From DASRDR01 sp963812945 [NCBI: uncultured Candidatus Rokubacteria bacterium] (GTDB lineage Bacteria; Methylomirabilota; Methylomirabilia; Rokubacteriales): DNA of 38,503 nucleotides. The DNA lies in NCBI GenBank assembly GCA_963812945.1, contig CAWEXD010000014.1, forward strand, positions 1 through 38,503, given 5' to 3'. Numbering within the stretch: position 1 is the first letter of the stretch; each line of letters opens with the position of its first letter. Shown in pieces: positions 9,159 to 18,245 of this stretch. The notes below the pieces were generated by a model. That model was not told where the DNA came from. It did not search any database and worked only from the letters and a program-made list of their open reading frames with translations. A program made the translations under genes and the position numbers.

Positions 9159-10148
9159 ATGCGGGTGAGAGACCGTCGGTCCTGGGGGCGCCGCGTCGAG
9201 CGGCTGGCGGTGGGCCTCGGCGTCGTGGTGTCCTTCACGGCCGCGCATGCCCAGGTCGTGCCTCCGGGAGCCCTCGAGCAGCTGGACACCCTGATCGGCG
9301 ACCGCGTCGAGACGATGTCCATCCTGAACACACAGAGCGGGGGCTCCGGCGGGACCTACGTCTTCGACGCCAACGACACGGCGCTCGACATCGGCAGGAT
9401 CATCGGGCGGGGCGACATAGGTGATCCCAAGCCGATCGGCGATTCCGGCGTCGGCTGGAACCTCCTCTTCGAGGGCGGGATCGGAAACGCAAGCTACACG
9501 AACCGGTTCAACACGAACCAGCTGGCCGGGAACGAGAGCGAGGTCTCGACCCTCGCGGTCTTCCTGGGCGGCGGCGTCCGGTTCACCTTCCTCGAGCGCT
9601 TCAGTCTCGCCCCGACGGTCGGGGTCATCTACGCGCACAGCGAGAACGAGTTCACCGCCAGGACGGACGTCGGCCGGGCGGTGCTGGCGCGGGCCGACGG
9701 GACTCTCGTGAACTGGGACGCGGACATCTTTACCATCGTCCCTGGCCTCGAGGGGCGCTACCGCCAGCGCTTCGGGCCGGTGACGATCGAGCTGACCTCC
9801 GTCTTCAAGTACTTCCATAGCTGGCCGATCCGCCGCTCGACCGAGGCGCTCAGCTTCGAGAGCGAGTCCCAGTGGTGGCGGAACGAGCTGGACGTCGACT
9901 ACCGGCTGCCCTTCTATGCGTTCGGACGGCAGTTCAGGACTGGCGCCTATTTCGCCAGGTCCGAGCTGTTCGGTGGCCTCCAGAACGCGTTCGGGAACGA
10001 TCATATGTACGACGTCGGGGGTCGGATCGTGCTGGACCTCCTCGGCGTCCTCTGGAAGGTCGAGTGGCTCGGCATCGGGGCGGGATACTTCTGGAACGAT
10101 CGCTTCTCCGGGTGGTCGGTGGGCGCCGACATCCGGATGAAGTTCTAG
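9159..10148 (+). CDS. Outer-membrane beta-barrel protein
   Basis: A 329-residue protein starting at an ATG with GGAGG six bases upstream (9148-9152). A basic n-region (MRVRDRRSWGRRVERL) precedes a hydrophobic core and an AHA cleavage site. The mature chain is rich in alternating polar/hydrophobic strands with aromatic girdle residues (NLLFEGGIGN, FSLAPTVGVIYAHS, FGPVTIELTSVFKYF) and ends in a strand closing with Phe (GADIRMKF), the usual outer-membrane-protein C-terminal signature. It looks like a solitary autotransporter-type or similar porin-like barrel without a passenger; the precise family is uncertain. It may be a separate unit from the lipoproteins upstream (139-bp gap). Confidence 0.75.
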   Translation: MRVRDRRSWGRRVERLAVGLGVVVSFTAAHAQVVPPGALEQLDTLIGDRVETMSILNTQSGGSGGTYVFDANDTALDIGRIIGRGDIGDPKPIGDSGVGWNLLFEGGIGNASYTNRFNTNQLAGNESEVSTLAVFLGGGVRFTFLERFSLAPTVGVIYAHSENEFTARTDVGRAVLARADGTLVNWDADIFTIVPGLEGRYRQRFGPVTIELTSVFKYFHSWPIRRSTEALSFESESQWWRNELDVDYRLPFYAFGRQFRTGAYFARSELFGGLQNAFGNDHMYDVGGRIVLDLLGVLWKVEWLGIGAGYFWNDRFSGWSVGADIRMKF

Positions 10149-10172
10149 CGCCCGCGGCTGGCCGGTCGGGCG
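10149..10172. terminator. Hairpin just after the beta-barrel gene
   Basis: CGCCCG (10149-10154) pairs with CGGGCG (10167-10172) across a 12-nt loop, starting one base after the TAG stop. There is no T-tract, so a terminator role is only suggested by position. Confidence 0.3.
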
Positions 10173-10236
10173 TCATGGGCGTGCTAGGATAGCCAGCGTT
10201 CCCAGACTGTTCACTCCAACTCTCGGGGGGTGGACC

Positions 10237-11028
10237 ATGCGGACCCGGACGGGCCTCTTCATCATCGGTGTGCTCACCTTGGGGGGTCTGCTTCTCCAGG
10301 GATCCTCCCTGGCGCAGGAGCGCCGGGTCGCCCAGGCCGTGGCCCCGGCGTCTCCCGAGCTCGTGGCCCGAGGCCGCGCGCTCTTCAGCGACGTCGGCCT
10401 GTCGGCGGAGGGCAAGTGGTCGTGCGCCTCCTGTCATCCGAACGAGGCGCACACGGACAACAAGACCTACGTCGGCGTCACCGTCGTGCCGGACGGCGAG
10501 CCGACCGGGCGCAGCACGCCGACGCTCTGGGGGGCCGGCTTCCGGCGGGCGTACTCGTGGGCCGGGACCGCGCCCAGCCTGGAGGCGAACATCCGCGGGA
10601 TCATCGTCAACCGGATGAAGGGCGCCGAGCCGTCGCCGGACACCCTGGCCGCGCTGGCGGCGTACGTGCGGTCCTTGCCGTATCCTCCGAATCCCAACCT
10701 GAAGGAGGACGGCTCGCCGGCGGACGGCGCACCCGCGGCCGCGAAGCGGGGCTACGAGCTCTTCCTCGTGAAGGCCGGGTGCAAGACCTGCCACGAGCTG
10801 CCGCACTACGAGAAGAAGGACCTCGAGGACATCGGCTCCGGCGGGAAGTTCAAGGTCCCGTCGCTCCGGAGCATCTCGCGGACCGGGCCGTACTTTCACG
10901 ACGGCCGCTACCAGACCCTGGAGCAGACCGTCCGGGCCATGTGGGAGTACGTGCAGAAGGCCGGCACCACCGAGAAGCTCACGGATGCCGACATCCAGGA
11001 CCTGGTCGAGTTCCTGAAGATCCTCTGA
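10237..11028 (+). CDS. Dihaem cytochrome c, MauG/cytochrome c peroxidase-like
   Basis: A 263-residue secreted protein (signal peptide to about residue 27, ending SLAQ). It carries two haem c sites, CASCH at 63-67 and CKTCH at 182-186. The segment KVPSLRSISRTGPYFHDGRY (206-225), with the family hallmark Pro-Ser-Leu-Arg and Tyr-Phe-His-Asp-Gly-Arg, places it in the cytochrome c peroxidase/MauG superfamily. It is shorter than a typical CcpA peroxidase (~320 aa). Members reduce peroxide or oxidise protein or small-molecule substrates in the periplasm using electrons from other cytochromes. No partner dehydrogenase is nearby, so the substrate is unknown. A G-rich Shine-Dalgarno (GGGGGG) lies a few bases before the ATG. 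Confidence 0.88.
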   Translation: MRTRTGLFIIGVLTLGGLLLQGSSLAQERRVAQAVAPASPELVARGRALFSDVGLSAEGKWSCASCHPNEAHTDNKTYVGVTVVPDGEPTGRSTPTLWGAGFRRAYSWAGTAPSLEANIRGIIVNRMKGAEPSPDTLAALAAYVRSLPYPPNPNLKEDGSPADGAPAAAKRGYELFLVKAGCKTCHELPHYEKKDLEDIGSGGKFKVPSLRSISRTGPYFHDGRYQTLEQTVRAMWEYVQKAGTTEKLTDADIQDLVEFLKIL

Positions 11029-11122
11029 GCCGGCCCTGGCTCGAAGGGCGTCTCCCGCCGCCCCGCGGACCATACCGTCACCATTCCGTCGCTGGCGAAG
11101 CAGAGCGGGATACCCTATCCTC

Positions 11123-12412
11123 ATGACTACAGTGGCTAATCTCGACCAGGACGCGCGCCGGGGCGCCACCGTGCCTGGGTCCGACCGAGCCCGCCTGACC
11201 GTGAGGACCGCGGTGTCACTCCTCGTGGCCGCCGGCATGGTTTCGGCCGGCTGCCAGCAGGAGACCCCTGCGACGGCCGCCTCCCAGAAGTCGGCGTCCG
11301 CGGCTCCGGCCGGCGCGGCCCCGCGGGCCGTCCGGGTCGTACCGGCCACCGAGTCCGCCGTCGCGCGCACGGTCACCGCGACCGGGACGCTGGCCGCCGA
11401 CGAGCAGATCGTGCTCGGCACCAAGGTCGTGGGACGGCTCGCCGAGATCTCCGTCGACCTGGGCAGCCTGGTCAAGCAGGGCCAGCCGGTCGCCCGCATC
11501 GACACCAAGGACTACCAGTACCGCCTGGACCAGTCGGTCGCGGCCCTCAAGCAGGCGCGCGTCCGGCTCGGGCTCCCCGCCGACGGCGATGACGACCGGG
11601 TGGACGCGACGCAGACCGCCGTCGTGCGGCAGGCCAAGGCGCTGCTCGACCAGGCTCAGCTGAACCGCGACCGGCTGGCGCGGCTCTGGGACCAGCAGCT
11701 GGTCGCGCGCGTCGAGCTGGACAACGCGGTCGCGGCGCTCCAGGTTGCCGAGGGCCGTTATCAGGACGCGCTGGAGGAGGTCCAGAACCGTCAGGGCATG
11801 CTGCTTCAGCGCCGCTCGGAGGTCGAGCTCGTCCGCCAGCAGCTTACCGACACGGTGATCGCGTCGCCGATCGACGGCGCCGTCGTCGAGCGCCAGGCCT
11901 CGGTCGGGGAGTACCTCGCCGCCGGGGCGCCGGTGGTCACTCTGGTCCGCCTGCAGCCGCTGCGGCTCCGGCTGTCGGTGCCGGAGCGCGAGGCGATCAG
12001 CGTGCGACGGGGGCAGCCCGTGCGCGTGACGGTGGACGGCGACGCGGGGGTGCACACTGGGACGGTGGCGCGCCTGTCGCCCGCGATCGCCGAGCAGAAC
12101 CGGACGCTCCTCATCGAGGCGGAGATCCCCAATCCCGGGAACCGGCTCAGACCGGGCTCGTTCGCCAAGGCCGAGGTGGTGGTCGAGCAGGGCGACCGGG
12201 TGGTCACGGTGCCGGCGTCGGCCCTGGTCACCTTCGCGGGCGTCGAGAAGGTGCTGACCGTCCGGAGCGGCAAGAGCGAGGAGCTCCGGGTCACCACGGG
12301 GCGGCGCCTCGGCGAGCAGGTCGAGGTGGTCTCGGGAGTGAAGGCCGGCGAGCCCATCATCGTCCAACCTGGGAACCTCACCGGCGGCCAGGCCGTGACG
12401 ATCGAGAAGTAG
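11123..12412 (+). CDS. RND efflux periplasmic adaptor (membrane fusion) subunit
   Basis: A 429-residue lipoprotein-type adaptor of the AcrA/MexA/HlyD family. A hydrophobic segment ends SAGC (Cys44), followed by an Ala/Pro-rich linker. Then come the split barrel-sandwich domain (TGTLAADEQIVLGTKVVGRL; later VIASPIDGAVVERQASVGEY), an alpha-helical hairpin (~residues 125-230) and a beta-barrel domain (LRLSVPEREAISVRRGQPVR). It links the inner-membrane pump to an outer-membrane channel. The ATG at 11123 leaves an unusually long n-region. A GTG at 11201 would give a standard 18-residue lipoprotein signal but has no clear ribosome site, so the start is uncertain. The permease follows after 12 bp, so both are one operon. 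Confidence 0.9.
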   Translation: MTTVANLDQDARRGATVPGSDRARLTVRTAVSLLVAAGMVSAGCQQETPATAASQKSASAAPAGAAPRAVRVVPATESAVARTVTATGTLAADEQIVLGTKVVGRLAEISVDLGSLVKQGQPVARIDTKDYQYRLDQSVAALKQARVRLGLPADGDDDRVDATQTAVVRQAKALLDQAQLNRDRLARLWDQQLVARVELDNAVAALQVAEGRYQDALEEVQNRQGMLLQRRSEVELVRQQLTDTVIASPIDGAVVERQASVGEYLAAGAPVVTLVRLQPLRLRLSVPEREAISVRRGQPVRVTVDGDAGVHTGTVARLSPAIAEQNRTLLIEAEIPNPGNRLRPGSFAKAEVVVEQGDRVVTVPASALVTFAGVEKVLTVRSGKSEELRVTTGRRLGEQVEVVSGVKAGEPIIVQPGNLTGGQAVTIEK

Positions 12413-12424
12413 GGGGGAGAGAGC

Positions 12425-15400
12425 GTGCAGAAGCTCGCCGAGGTCTGCATCCGCAGGCCCGTGTTCGCGACGATGATCGTCCTCGCCCTCGTCGTCGTGG
12501 GCAGCGCGAGCTACTTCCGCCTCGGCGTCGACCGGTTCCCGTCCGTCGAGCTGCCCACGGTGAGCGTCCGCACGGAGCTCCCCGGCGCCTCGGTCGAGGA
12601 GGTGGAGACCCAGGTCACCCAGAAGATCGAGGAGGCGGTCAACACGGTCCAGGGCATCCAGGAGCTCCGGTCGCTCACCGGCCCCGGGACCAGCAACGTC
12701 ACCGTCACCTTCAACCTCAGCCGCTCCGTGGACGTGGCCGCGCAGGACGTCCGTGAGAAGGTCCTGAACGCGGTGCGCAACCTGCCCCGCGACATTCGGT
12801 CTCCCACCGTCTCGAAGCTCGACAACGACCAGGCGCCGGTCCTCACCCTGGCCGTGTCCGGCAACCGAACCCTGCGCGAGCTGACGGAGATCGCCGACAA
12901 GATCGTCAAGGTCGACCTCGAGCGGGCCCTGGGCGTGGGGGAGGTGCGGCTCGTCGGGGGGCTCCTGCGTGCCGTCAACGTCTGGGTCGAGGCGGACCGG
13001 CTGGCGGCGTACCAGATCCCGATCACCGCCGTCCGCGACGCCATCGTGCGGCAGAACGCCGACCTGCCCGGGGGGAACGTCACGGCCGGCCGCCAGGAGC
13101 AGTCGCTCCGGACCATGGGCCGGGTGGTCGACCCCCGCTCGTTCAACGACGTCGTGGTGGCTACGATCAACGGGGCGCCGGTGCGCATCCGCGACATCGG
13201 GCGCGCGGAGGACGGCACCAAGGAGCAGCGCTCGGCCGTCCGCGTGAACGGCGTGCCCACCGTCATCCTGGAGGTCCGCCGTCAGTCGGGCGAGAACACG
13301 GTGGCCGTGATCGCGGCGGTCAAGGCAAACCTGGCCCGCCTCGCGTCGGTGCTGCCCGCCGACATCAAGGTGGACATCATCCGCGACCAGTCGCGGTACA
13401 TCCACGCCGCGCTTCGCGAGATCAACGTCCACCTCGTGCTCGGGAGCATCCTGGCGTCGCTCGTGGTGTTCGCCTTCATGCGAAGCTGGCGCTCCACGAT
13501 CATCGCGGCGGTCGCGATCCCGACGTCGGTGATCTCCGCGTTCGGCATGATGTGGGCGCTCGGCTTCACCCTGAACAGCGTCACGATGCTGGCCCTGGTC
13601 CTGATGGTCGGCATCGTCATCGACGACGCCATCGTCGTGCTCGAGAACATCTTCCGCTTCGTCGAGGAGAAGGGGATGTCCCCGTTCGAGGCGGCGCGCG
13701 CGGCCACCGCCGACATCGGCCTCGCCGTCATGGCCACGACGTTCTCCCTCGTGGTCATCTTCGTTCCGGTGTCCTTCATGTCGTCGGTGTCCGGCCGATT
13801 CCTCTACCAGTTCGGGCTCACGGCGGCCGTGTCGGTGCTGGTGAGCCTCCTGGTGTCGTTCACGCTCACGCCCATGATGAGCGCCCGGATGCTCCGCGCG
13901 GAGGACGCGCTGGGCGAGCACGAGGCGGCCCGCTCGCGGCGCGGGTTCTACCGATGGATCGACGCCACCTACGCGTGGCTGCTCCGCCTGGCGATCACCC
14001 CGATCGGGCGCGTCGTCGTGGCGCTGGTGGCGCTCGCCGTCATCGCCTCCTCGGTGCCGCTCTACGGGATGGTCAAGCGCGAGTACGTGCCGACCGACGT
14101 GGACGAGGCCGAGTTCGAGATGTTCTACGAGGGGCCCGAGGGGATCAGTCTCGCCGCGATGGACGAGGCGGTCCAGGCGATGAGCCGCGAGATCCAGGGA
14201 GTTCGCGGCGTGCGGCTGGCGCTGCTGACCGCGGGCGGCAACTTCCTGGGGCGCGTGAACCAGGGCGGGGGCTACATCCGGATCGCCCCGCACAGCGAGC
14301 GCACGGTCACGCCGGCGCGCCTCTGGGAGGGGCTCCGGCAGGGCGACCCGCTGGCGGCATTCCGCGGCAACTACACGCAGCGCGAGGTGATGCAGGAGGT
14401 CCGGCAGCGCCTGCGGAAGTTCCGCGACATGCGCATCACCGTGCGGAACGTGCCCGGCTTCAACATCGGGGGCGGGAACTTCGACATCGACTACGTCCTC
14501 CGCGGCCCCGACTTGCCGACCCTCGCGCTGTACGGCGAGCAGCTCCGGCAGCGCGCCCAGCAGATCGGGGGGATGCTCGACCTGAACACGACGCTGCGCC
14601 TGGACCGGCCGGAGCTGCGGGTCCAGGTCGACCGGGACCGGGCGGCCGATCTCCGGGTGGACGTCGAGCAGATCGCGACGGCCCTCCGGCTCATGGTCGG
14701 CGGGGACCAGGAGGTCTCCCGCTTCCACGACCCGTTCCTCGACCAGGACTACGACGTCCAGCTGCGTCTCAGCGAGGCCGACCGGCGCGACCCCCGCACC
14801 ATCGAGCGGCTCTACGTCTCGAGGGCCTCGTCGACCGCGTCCACCTCGCTCGGGGCCGCCCCCCAGGTCGGGCTGGCGCCCGGCGGCGGTCTGGTTCGGC
14901 TCGACAGCGTCGTGAAGATCGTGCCCGGGCAGACGGCGTCCCGGATCGACCGGTCGGAGCGCCAGCGCGAGAACCGCCTCCGCGGGGTCGTCGCCCCCGG
15001 CTACGGTCAGGCCGACCGGATCGACGCTCTCCGTCAGGCGACCGCCGAGCTCAAGCTGCCCGCCGGCTACACGACGGTCGTGTCGGGGCGGGCCCGCGAA
15101 TTCGAGCGGACCTTCGTGGAGTTCCTCTGGGTCTTCCTGCTGGCCGTGATCTTCATGTACATGATCCTGGCCTCCCAGTTCGAGAGCGTGGTCCACCCCT
15201 TCACCATCCTGCTCTCGCTGCCGCTGGCGGTGCCCTTCGCGCTCTTCTCGCTCTGGTACACGGGCAACACCATCAACCTCTACTCGGCCCTCGGCATCCT
15301 GGTCCTCTTCGGCGTCGTCAAGAAGAACGCCATCCTCCAGATCGACCACATGAACACGCTCAGGCAGGCGGGGCACGATCGGCGCACGGCCATCCTCCTC

Positions 15401-15814
15401 GGCAACCGGAACCGGCTGCGGCCGATCCTGATGACGACGCTCGCGCTGGTGGGGGGCATGCTGCCGCTGTGGATGGGGACCGGTCCCGGCTCGGAGGAGC
15501 GGCGCGCGATCGCCGTCGTGGTCATCGGCGGCCAGACCCTCTCGCTCCTGCTGACGCTCCTGGTGACGCCGGTGGCCTATCTCTGGCTCGACGACCTGGC
15601 GCGGCTCCTGGGCGGGCGCCGCCGCGCTGATGAGGCAGGGCCGGCGGCGGCGCGTCACGAGCCCGCGGCCGGTGCCGTTCCCGCGCTCGCGGTCGCGGGC
15701 GACGTGAGCGGGGCGCGGAACGGTCCGACATGGTCCGGCGAGCCGACCCCGGTCAGCGGGGTCGGCGATCGCCTGCCGGCCGCCCCGCGCGACCGCGAGA
15801 AGCGCCTCCCGTAA
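12425..15814 (+). CDS. RND efflux permease (AcrB/MdtB-like)
   Basis: An inner-membrane proton-driven efflux permease of 1129 residues. The N-terminus (RRPVFATMIVLALVVVGS) is the usual first transmembrane helix. The proton-relay pair is visible as Asp400-Asp401 in GIVIDDAIVVLEN in TM4, and the relay lysine is in FGVVKKNAIL in the second half; both periplasmic porter halves are present. It is about 80 residues longer than most family members because of a charged, Pro/Ala/Arg-rich cytoplasmic tail after the last helix (residues ~1065-1129). The GTG start is preceded by a long G/A-rich ribosome site. No TolC-type channel gene is in the window, so the pump must use one encoded elsewhere. Hydrophobic drug-type (HAE) substrate class is likely but unproven. 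Confidence 0.93.
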   Translation: MQKLAEVCIRRPVFATMIVLALVVVGSASYFRLGVDRFPSVELPTVSVRTELPGASVEEVETQVTQKIEEAVNTVQGIQELRSLTGPGTSNVTVTFNLSRSVDVAAQDVREKVLNAVRNLPRDIRSPTVSKLDNDQAPVLTLAVSGNRTLRELTEIADKIVKVDLERALGVGEVRLVGGLLRAVNVWVEADRLAAYQIPITAVRDAIVRQNADLPGGNVTAGRQEQSLRTMGRVVDPRSFNDVVVATINGAPVRIRDIGRAEDGTKEQRSAVRVNGVPTVILEVRRQSGENTVAVIAAVKANLARLASVLPADIKVDIIRDQSRYIHAALREINVHLVLGSILASLVVFAFMRSWRSTIIAAVAIPTSVISAFGMMWALGFTLNSVTMLALVLMVGIVIDDAIVVLENIFRFVEEKGMSPFEAARAATADIGLAVMATTFSLVVIFVPVSFMSSVSGRFLYQFGLTAAVSVLVSLLVSFTLTPMMSARMLRAEDALGEHEAARSRRGFYRWIDATYAWLLRLAITPIGRVVVALVALAVIASSVPLYGMVKREYVPTDVDEAEFEMFYEGPEGISLAAMDEAVQAMSREIQGVRGVRLALLTAGGNFLGRVNQGGGYIRIAPHSERTVTPARLWEGLRQGDPLAAFRGNYTQREVMQEVRQRLRKFRDMRITVRNVPGFNIGGGNFDIDYVLRGPDLPTLALYGEQLRQRAQQIGGMLDLNTTLRLDRPELRVQVDRDRAADLRVDVEQIATALRLMVGGDQEVSRFHDPFLDQDYDVQLRLSEADRRDPRTIERLYVSRASSTASTSLGAAPQVGLAPGGGLVRLDSVVKIVPGQTASRIDRSERQRENRLRGVVAPGYGQADRIDALRQATAELKLPAGYTTVVSGRAREFERTFVEFLWVFLLAVIFMYMILASQFESVVHPFTILLSLPLAVPFALFSLWYTGNTINLYSALGILVLFGVVKKNAILQIDHMNTLRQAGHDRRTAILLGNRNRLRPILMTTLALVGGMLPLWMGTGPGSEERRAIAVVVIGGQTLSLLLTLLVTPVAYLWLDDLARLLGGRRRADEAGPAAARHEPAAGAVPALAVAGDVSGARNGPTWSGEPTPVSGVGDRLPAAPRDREKRLP

Positions 15815-16112
15815 CGGGACCCGTCCGATCGGCCGGCTACCGATCCCCCCTGGTTCGCCGCTGGCGCTTACGCTAGAGCCGTGCCCGCCCGGCTCGAACC
15901 CATTGAAGATCCACTCGCTTTTATTAGCTTTTTTGCTCCAGACCGGTGGGCAAGATCGCAACCCTGGAGTCGCCAACGGCCGCATTCAGTCCCTCATCGT
16001 GACCGTGAACGTGTCGGCATCCGGCATGCGACCCCGCGGAACTGAAGGCTGTCAGGAGGGCTGGCCTTGACGCGCCATGCGCTGCGGGGCGTGGAGACTC
16101 GCCGTCACGCGA
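15815..16112. other. Intergenic region between convergent genes, with hairpin and AT-rich patch
   Basis: No confident gene. GATCGG (15827-15832) and CCGATC (15840-15845) form a 6-bp stem 13 bases after the pump stop, a possible weak terminator. Around 15917-15943 there is an AT-rich T-rich patch (TTTTATTAGCTTTTTTG) that stands out from its surroundings. A TTG-started reading frame (15903 to 16070) crosses it and would encode ~55 residues with a short hydrophobic start, but it matches nothing I recognise. Confidence 0.4.
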
Positions 16113-18023
16113 TCACGAGCCGGTCAGGCCCACGTGGAGGCGGAGGATGCGGCGCACCTCCTCGATGGTCCGGGGGTGTCCCTGAGTTGAATGGCTCGAC
16201 GGCTGCACGACGAGCTCCGACTCGACCCCATCGATGTGGGCGCTCGCGTACGCGACGACGCCGTCGCTGCCCTGCTCGATCGGTCCGTTCCCCTGGATGG
16301 CGATGATCGAGTGGGCCGTGACGGACGGGGCGACGGGGATCGTCTGCAGGCCCCGGATGAAGAGGTGGCGCGGCGACATGTTGTCGATGGCCGACGGGAC
16401 GACGAGCGGGCCGTACGCGGCGTCCGGATTTCGGGCGATGTCGGCCGCTACTCCGGTGAGAGCGAAGGGCAGGCTTACGAGCTTCCGGACGACGTTGGCG
16501 ATGATCCGCCGGCCCGCCACGAAGCTCCCGCGATGCGGCGTGGCGATGAACACGATGCGAGAGACCTCCGGGAGCGGCTCGACGAACAGCCCGCGCCGGA
16601 GCAGGTCGCGGGTCTCGTCGGACACCCGCACCTCCGCGAACGGCCTGCGGCTGACCGCATTCCAGATCCGATCTCCGCTGTGGATCGCCTGCATCTTGGC
16701 CAGCAGGCCCCCCTGGCTGTGCCCGATCAGCACCATCCGGCGGAGGGCCGCGTCCGTGCCCCCGGGGTCGAGCTGCGCCACCGCCCCGGTCAGCGCATCG
16801 CGCAGCTGAAGGGAGGACAGCGCCACGGGCTGGCCGGAATCGTACTGGAAGAACCAGAACTGGAAGCGGCGTCGGATCTCGGGATCGGCCTGGAGGCGGT
16901 TGTACATCTCCGCCCAGCGGACCACGCTCGACTGCGTGCCGTGCACGAAGACGACGGGGACCAACCCTGGCCGGTACGGCGTGACGGAGATGAGCGGCAG
17001 CCGCGTGGTCCCGCCGAGCCGGCCTAGGAACCCGAGGAGCTCGAGCCGCAGGGTCGGCACGTCGGTGAGGGTCAGCGCGAGCGCCGCCGATGGCTCCATC
17101 TCGAGGGGGACCGGCTCGCCGGCGATCGAGACCGTCTCCGTATCCCAGGCCAGGTGGAGCTCGAGCGTGGCCGAGAGCGGGCGCCCCTCCACCAGGGCCC
17201 GCCGGGTCTCGGGGACCCGCAGGAAGGCCGTCACCGGCACCTGGATGCGCGGCGCCACCAGGTCCCGGCCGGGGCTTGCGGGATCGATGGGTCTAGTGGC
17301 GGCGGCCAGCGGGGCGCCGAGTCCCGGCCACCGGTACCGCATCGCCAGACCGTGCACCTCCAGCTCCGTCGTCGGCGTGAACCGGTAGAGCTCCCGGTCC
17401 CCGGCCCGCAGGCTGGCCGGATCGAAGGCCACCTCGATGGGTCCGAAGGGCAAGGGGAACGTGCCGCCGCGGAGCACGACCTCCGAACGGTCTTGGGAGG
17501 CGAAGGCGCCGGTGAGCGCCCAGTTGTAGAGGTCCGCCGCGATCCTCAGACGCGGGTCGAAGCGCCCGGGGGCCGCCTCGGATCCCTCGGGGAACAGGAA
17601 GGCGTACGCATAGACGGCCGCGGCCAGGTGAAAGCTGGGGTTCGTGGTCGCCTGCCCGTGAAGGAAGGAGAGCTCGGCCAAGGCGAACAGGAGGCCCGCG
17701 TCCCCCCCCGACGCGACCATGGCTCGGTGGAGCTCGGCGACCGCGGCTTCCGGGCGCGTCTCGAAGGCATCGAGCAGGCCGCGCTCGGCAAGATGGTTGC
17801 GGGTGGGCCAGCTCGGCTCGCCCGTGGTGGTGGCGCTCCGCGCCAGTTGGCGGTGAGCGACCGCGGGGTCGACGCGTACCGCGCCCACCGGGCTTGCGCA
17901 GGCCGCCGCGGCCATCCACAGGGCGCCGAGAAGCGCGAGGCGACTGCGCTGGAGCGTGCCCCGACGAGGAGTCCTCCCCGCGCTCGACGGTGTCAGAAGA
18001 CGCCTATTCCGCCTTCTGGCCAC
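16113..18023 (-). CDS. Probable lipoprotein alpha/beta hydrolase (lipase/esterase-like)
   Basis: 636 residues. A basic N-terminus is followed by a hydrophobic segment ending MAAAAC, a plausible lipobox with Cys42, so it is likely anchored to the membrane facing the periplasm. The N-terminal half (~50-340) is an all-alpha then beta-rich region without a recognised family. The C-terminal part (~350-636) is an alpha/beta hydrolase: VVFVHGTQSS gives the oxyanion-loop HG, GHSQGG places the nucleophile at Ser436, and a late His (SSHSTQGH) can complete the triad. This layout resembles large lipoprotein esterases often found near secretion or envelope genes; the substrate is unknown. GTG 18023 is the furthest convincing start. 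The gene lies 164 nt downstream of an outward-pointing copy of the dyad element, a likely promoter/operator. Confidence 0.8.
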   Translation of the reverse strand: MARRRNRRLLTPSSAGRTPRRGTLQRSRLALLGALWMAAAACASPVGAVRVDPAVAHRQLARSATTTGEPSWPTRNHLAERGLLDAFETRPEAAVAELHRAMVASGGDAGLLFALAELSFLHGQATTNPSFHLAAAVYAYAFLFPEGSEAAPGRFDPRLRIAADLYNWALTGAFASQDRSEVVLRGGTFPLPFGPIEVAFDPASLRAGDRELYRFTPTTELEVHGLAMRYRWPGLGAPLAAATRPIDPASPGRDLVAPRIQVPVTAFLRVPETRRALVEGRPLSATLELHLAWDTETVSIAGEPVPLEMEPSAALALTLTDVPTLRLELLGFLGRLGGTTRLPLISVTPYRPGLVPVVFVHGTQSSVVRWAEMYNRLQADPEIRRRFQFWFFQYDSGQPVALSSLQLRDALTGAVAQLDPGGTDAALRRMVLIGHSQGGLLAKMQAIHSGDRIWNAVSRRPFAEVRVSDETRDLLRRGLFVEPLPEVSRIVFIATPHRGSFVAGRRIIANVVRKLVSLPFALTGVAADIARNPDAAYGPLVVPSAIDNMSPRHLFIRGLQTIPVAPSVTAHSIIAIQGNGPIEQGSDGVVAYASAHIDGVESELVVQPSSHSTQGHPRTIEEVRRILRLHVGLTGS

Positions 18024-18126
18024 ATCGACGCTCAGGGCCCTCAGAACTGGTACGCAGTGGACATGGTCGCCACGTGGCCACGGGACCGAGCCTCTGCATC
18101 CACCTGGTCACCACCGGTCGCCGCAT
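18004..18126 (-). other. Short ORF with strong ribosome site overlapping the hydrolase start
   Basis: On the minus strand AGGAGG lies seven bases before an ATG at 18126. The reading frame is 40 codons long and ends at 18004, in another frame across the hydrolase start at 18023. The peptide is Arg/Pro-rich and resembles no protein I know. It could be a leader peptide controlling hydrolase translation, or the good ribosome site could be chance. Confidence 0.25.
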
Positions 18127-18187
18127 CTCGAAACCTCCTCAGGTCATCCCCGACCTTGCGCCTGCTCCACAGTGCGGCTCTCGGCGG

Positions 18188-18245
18188 GCTACCGGCATCG
18201 TTTCTCGCATCGCGGAGACCGATCAACTAGACCTTGGTCCAGTAC
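18188..18245 (-). promoter_or_regulatory. Dyad-containing element, left copy, pointing to the hydrolase
   Basis: Read on the minus strand, this 58-nt block begins GTACTGGACCAAGGTC and runs to GGTAGC. It matches 23386-23446 (plus strand) with three substitutions and one 3-nt deletion. It contains the dyad CTGGACC-AA-GGTCTAG (18227-18242; one base off a perfect 7+7 palindrome), followed by TTGATC. It is oriented toward the hydrolase gene, ending 164 nt before its start. Conserved sequence plus conserved orientation relative to a gene suggests a promoter/operator module; a mobile repeat is the alternative. Confidence 0.55.

Noticed and set aside
15870-15910. Possible tRNA because of GGCTCGAACCC resembling a T-arm
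   Set aside because: The flanking bases do not form a T-stem or acceptor stem on either strand.
11216-15985. 1589-codon minus-strand ORF opposite the RND operon
   Set aside because: Extreme length is an effect of high GC3; its sequence is His/Arg/Asp-rich low complexity, while the plus strand encodes clear RND proteins.
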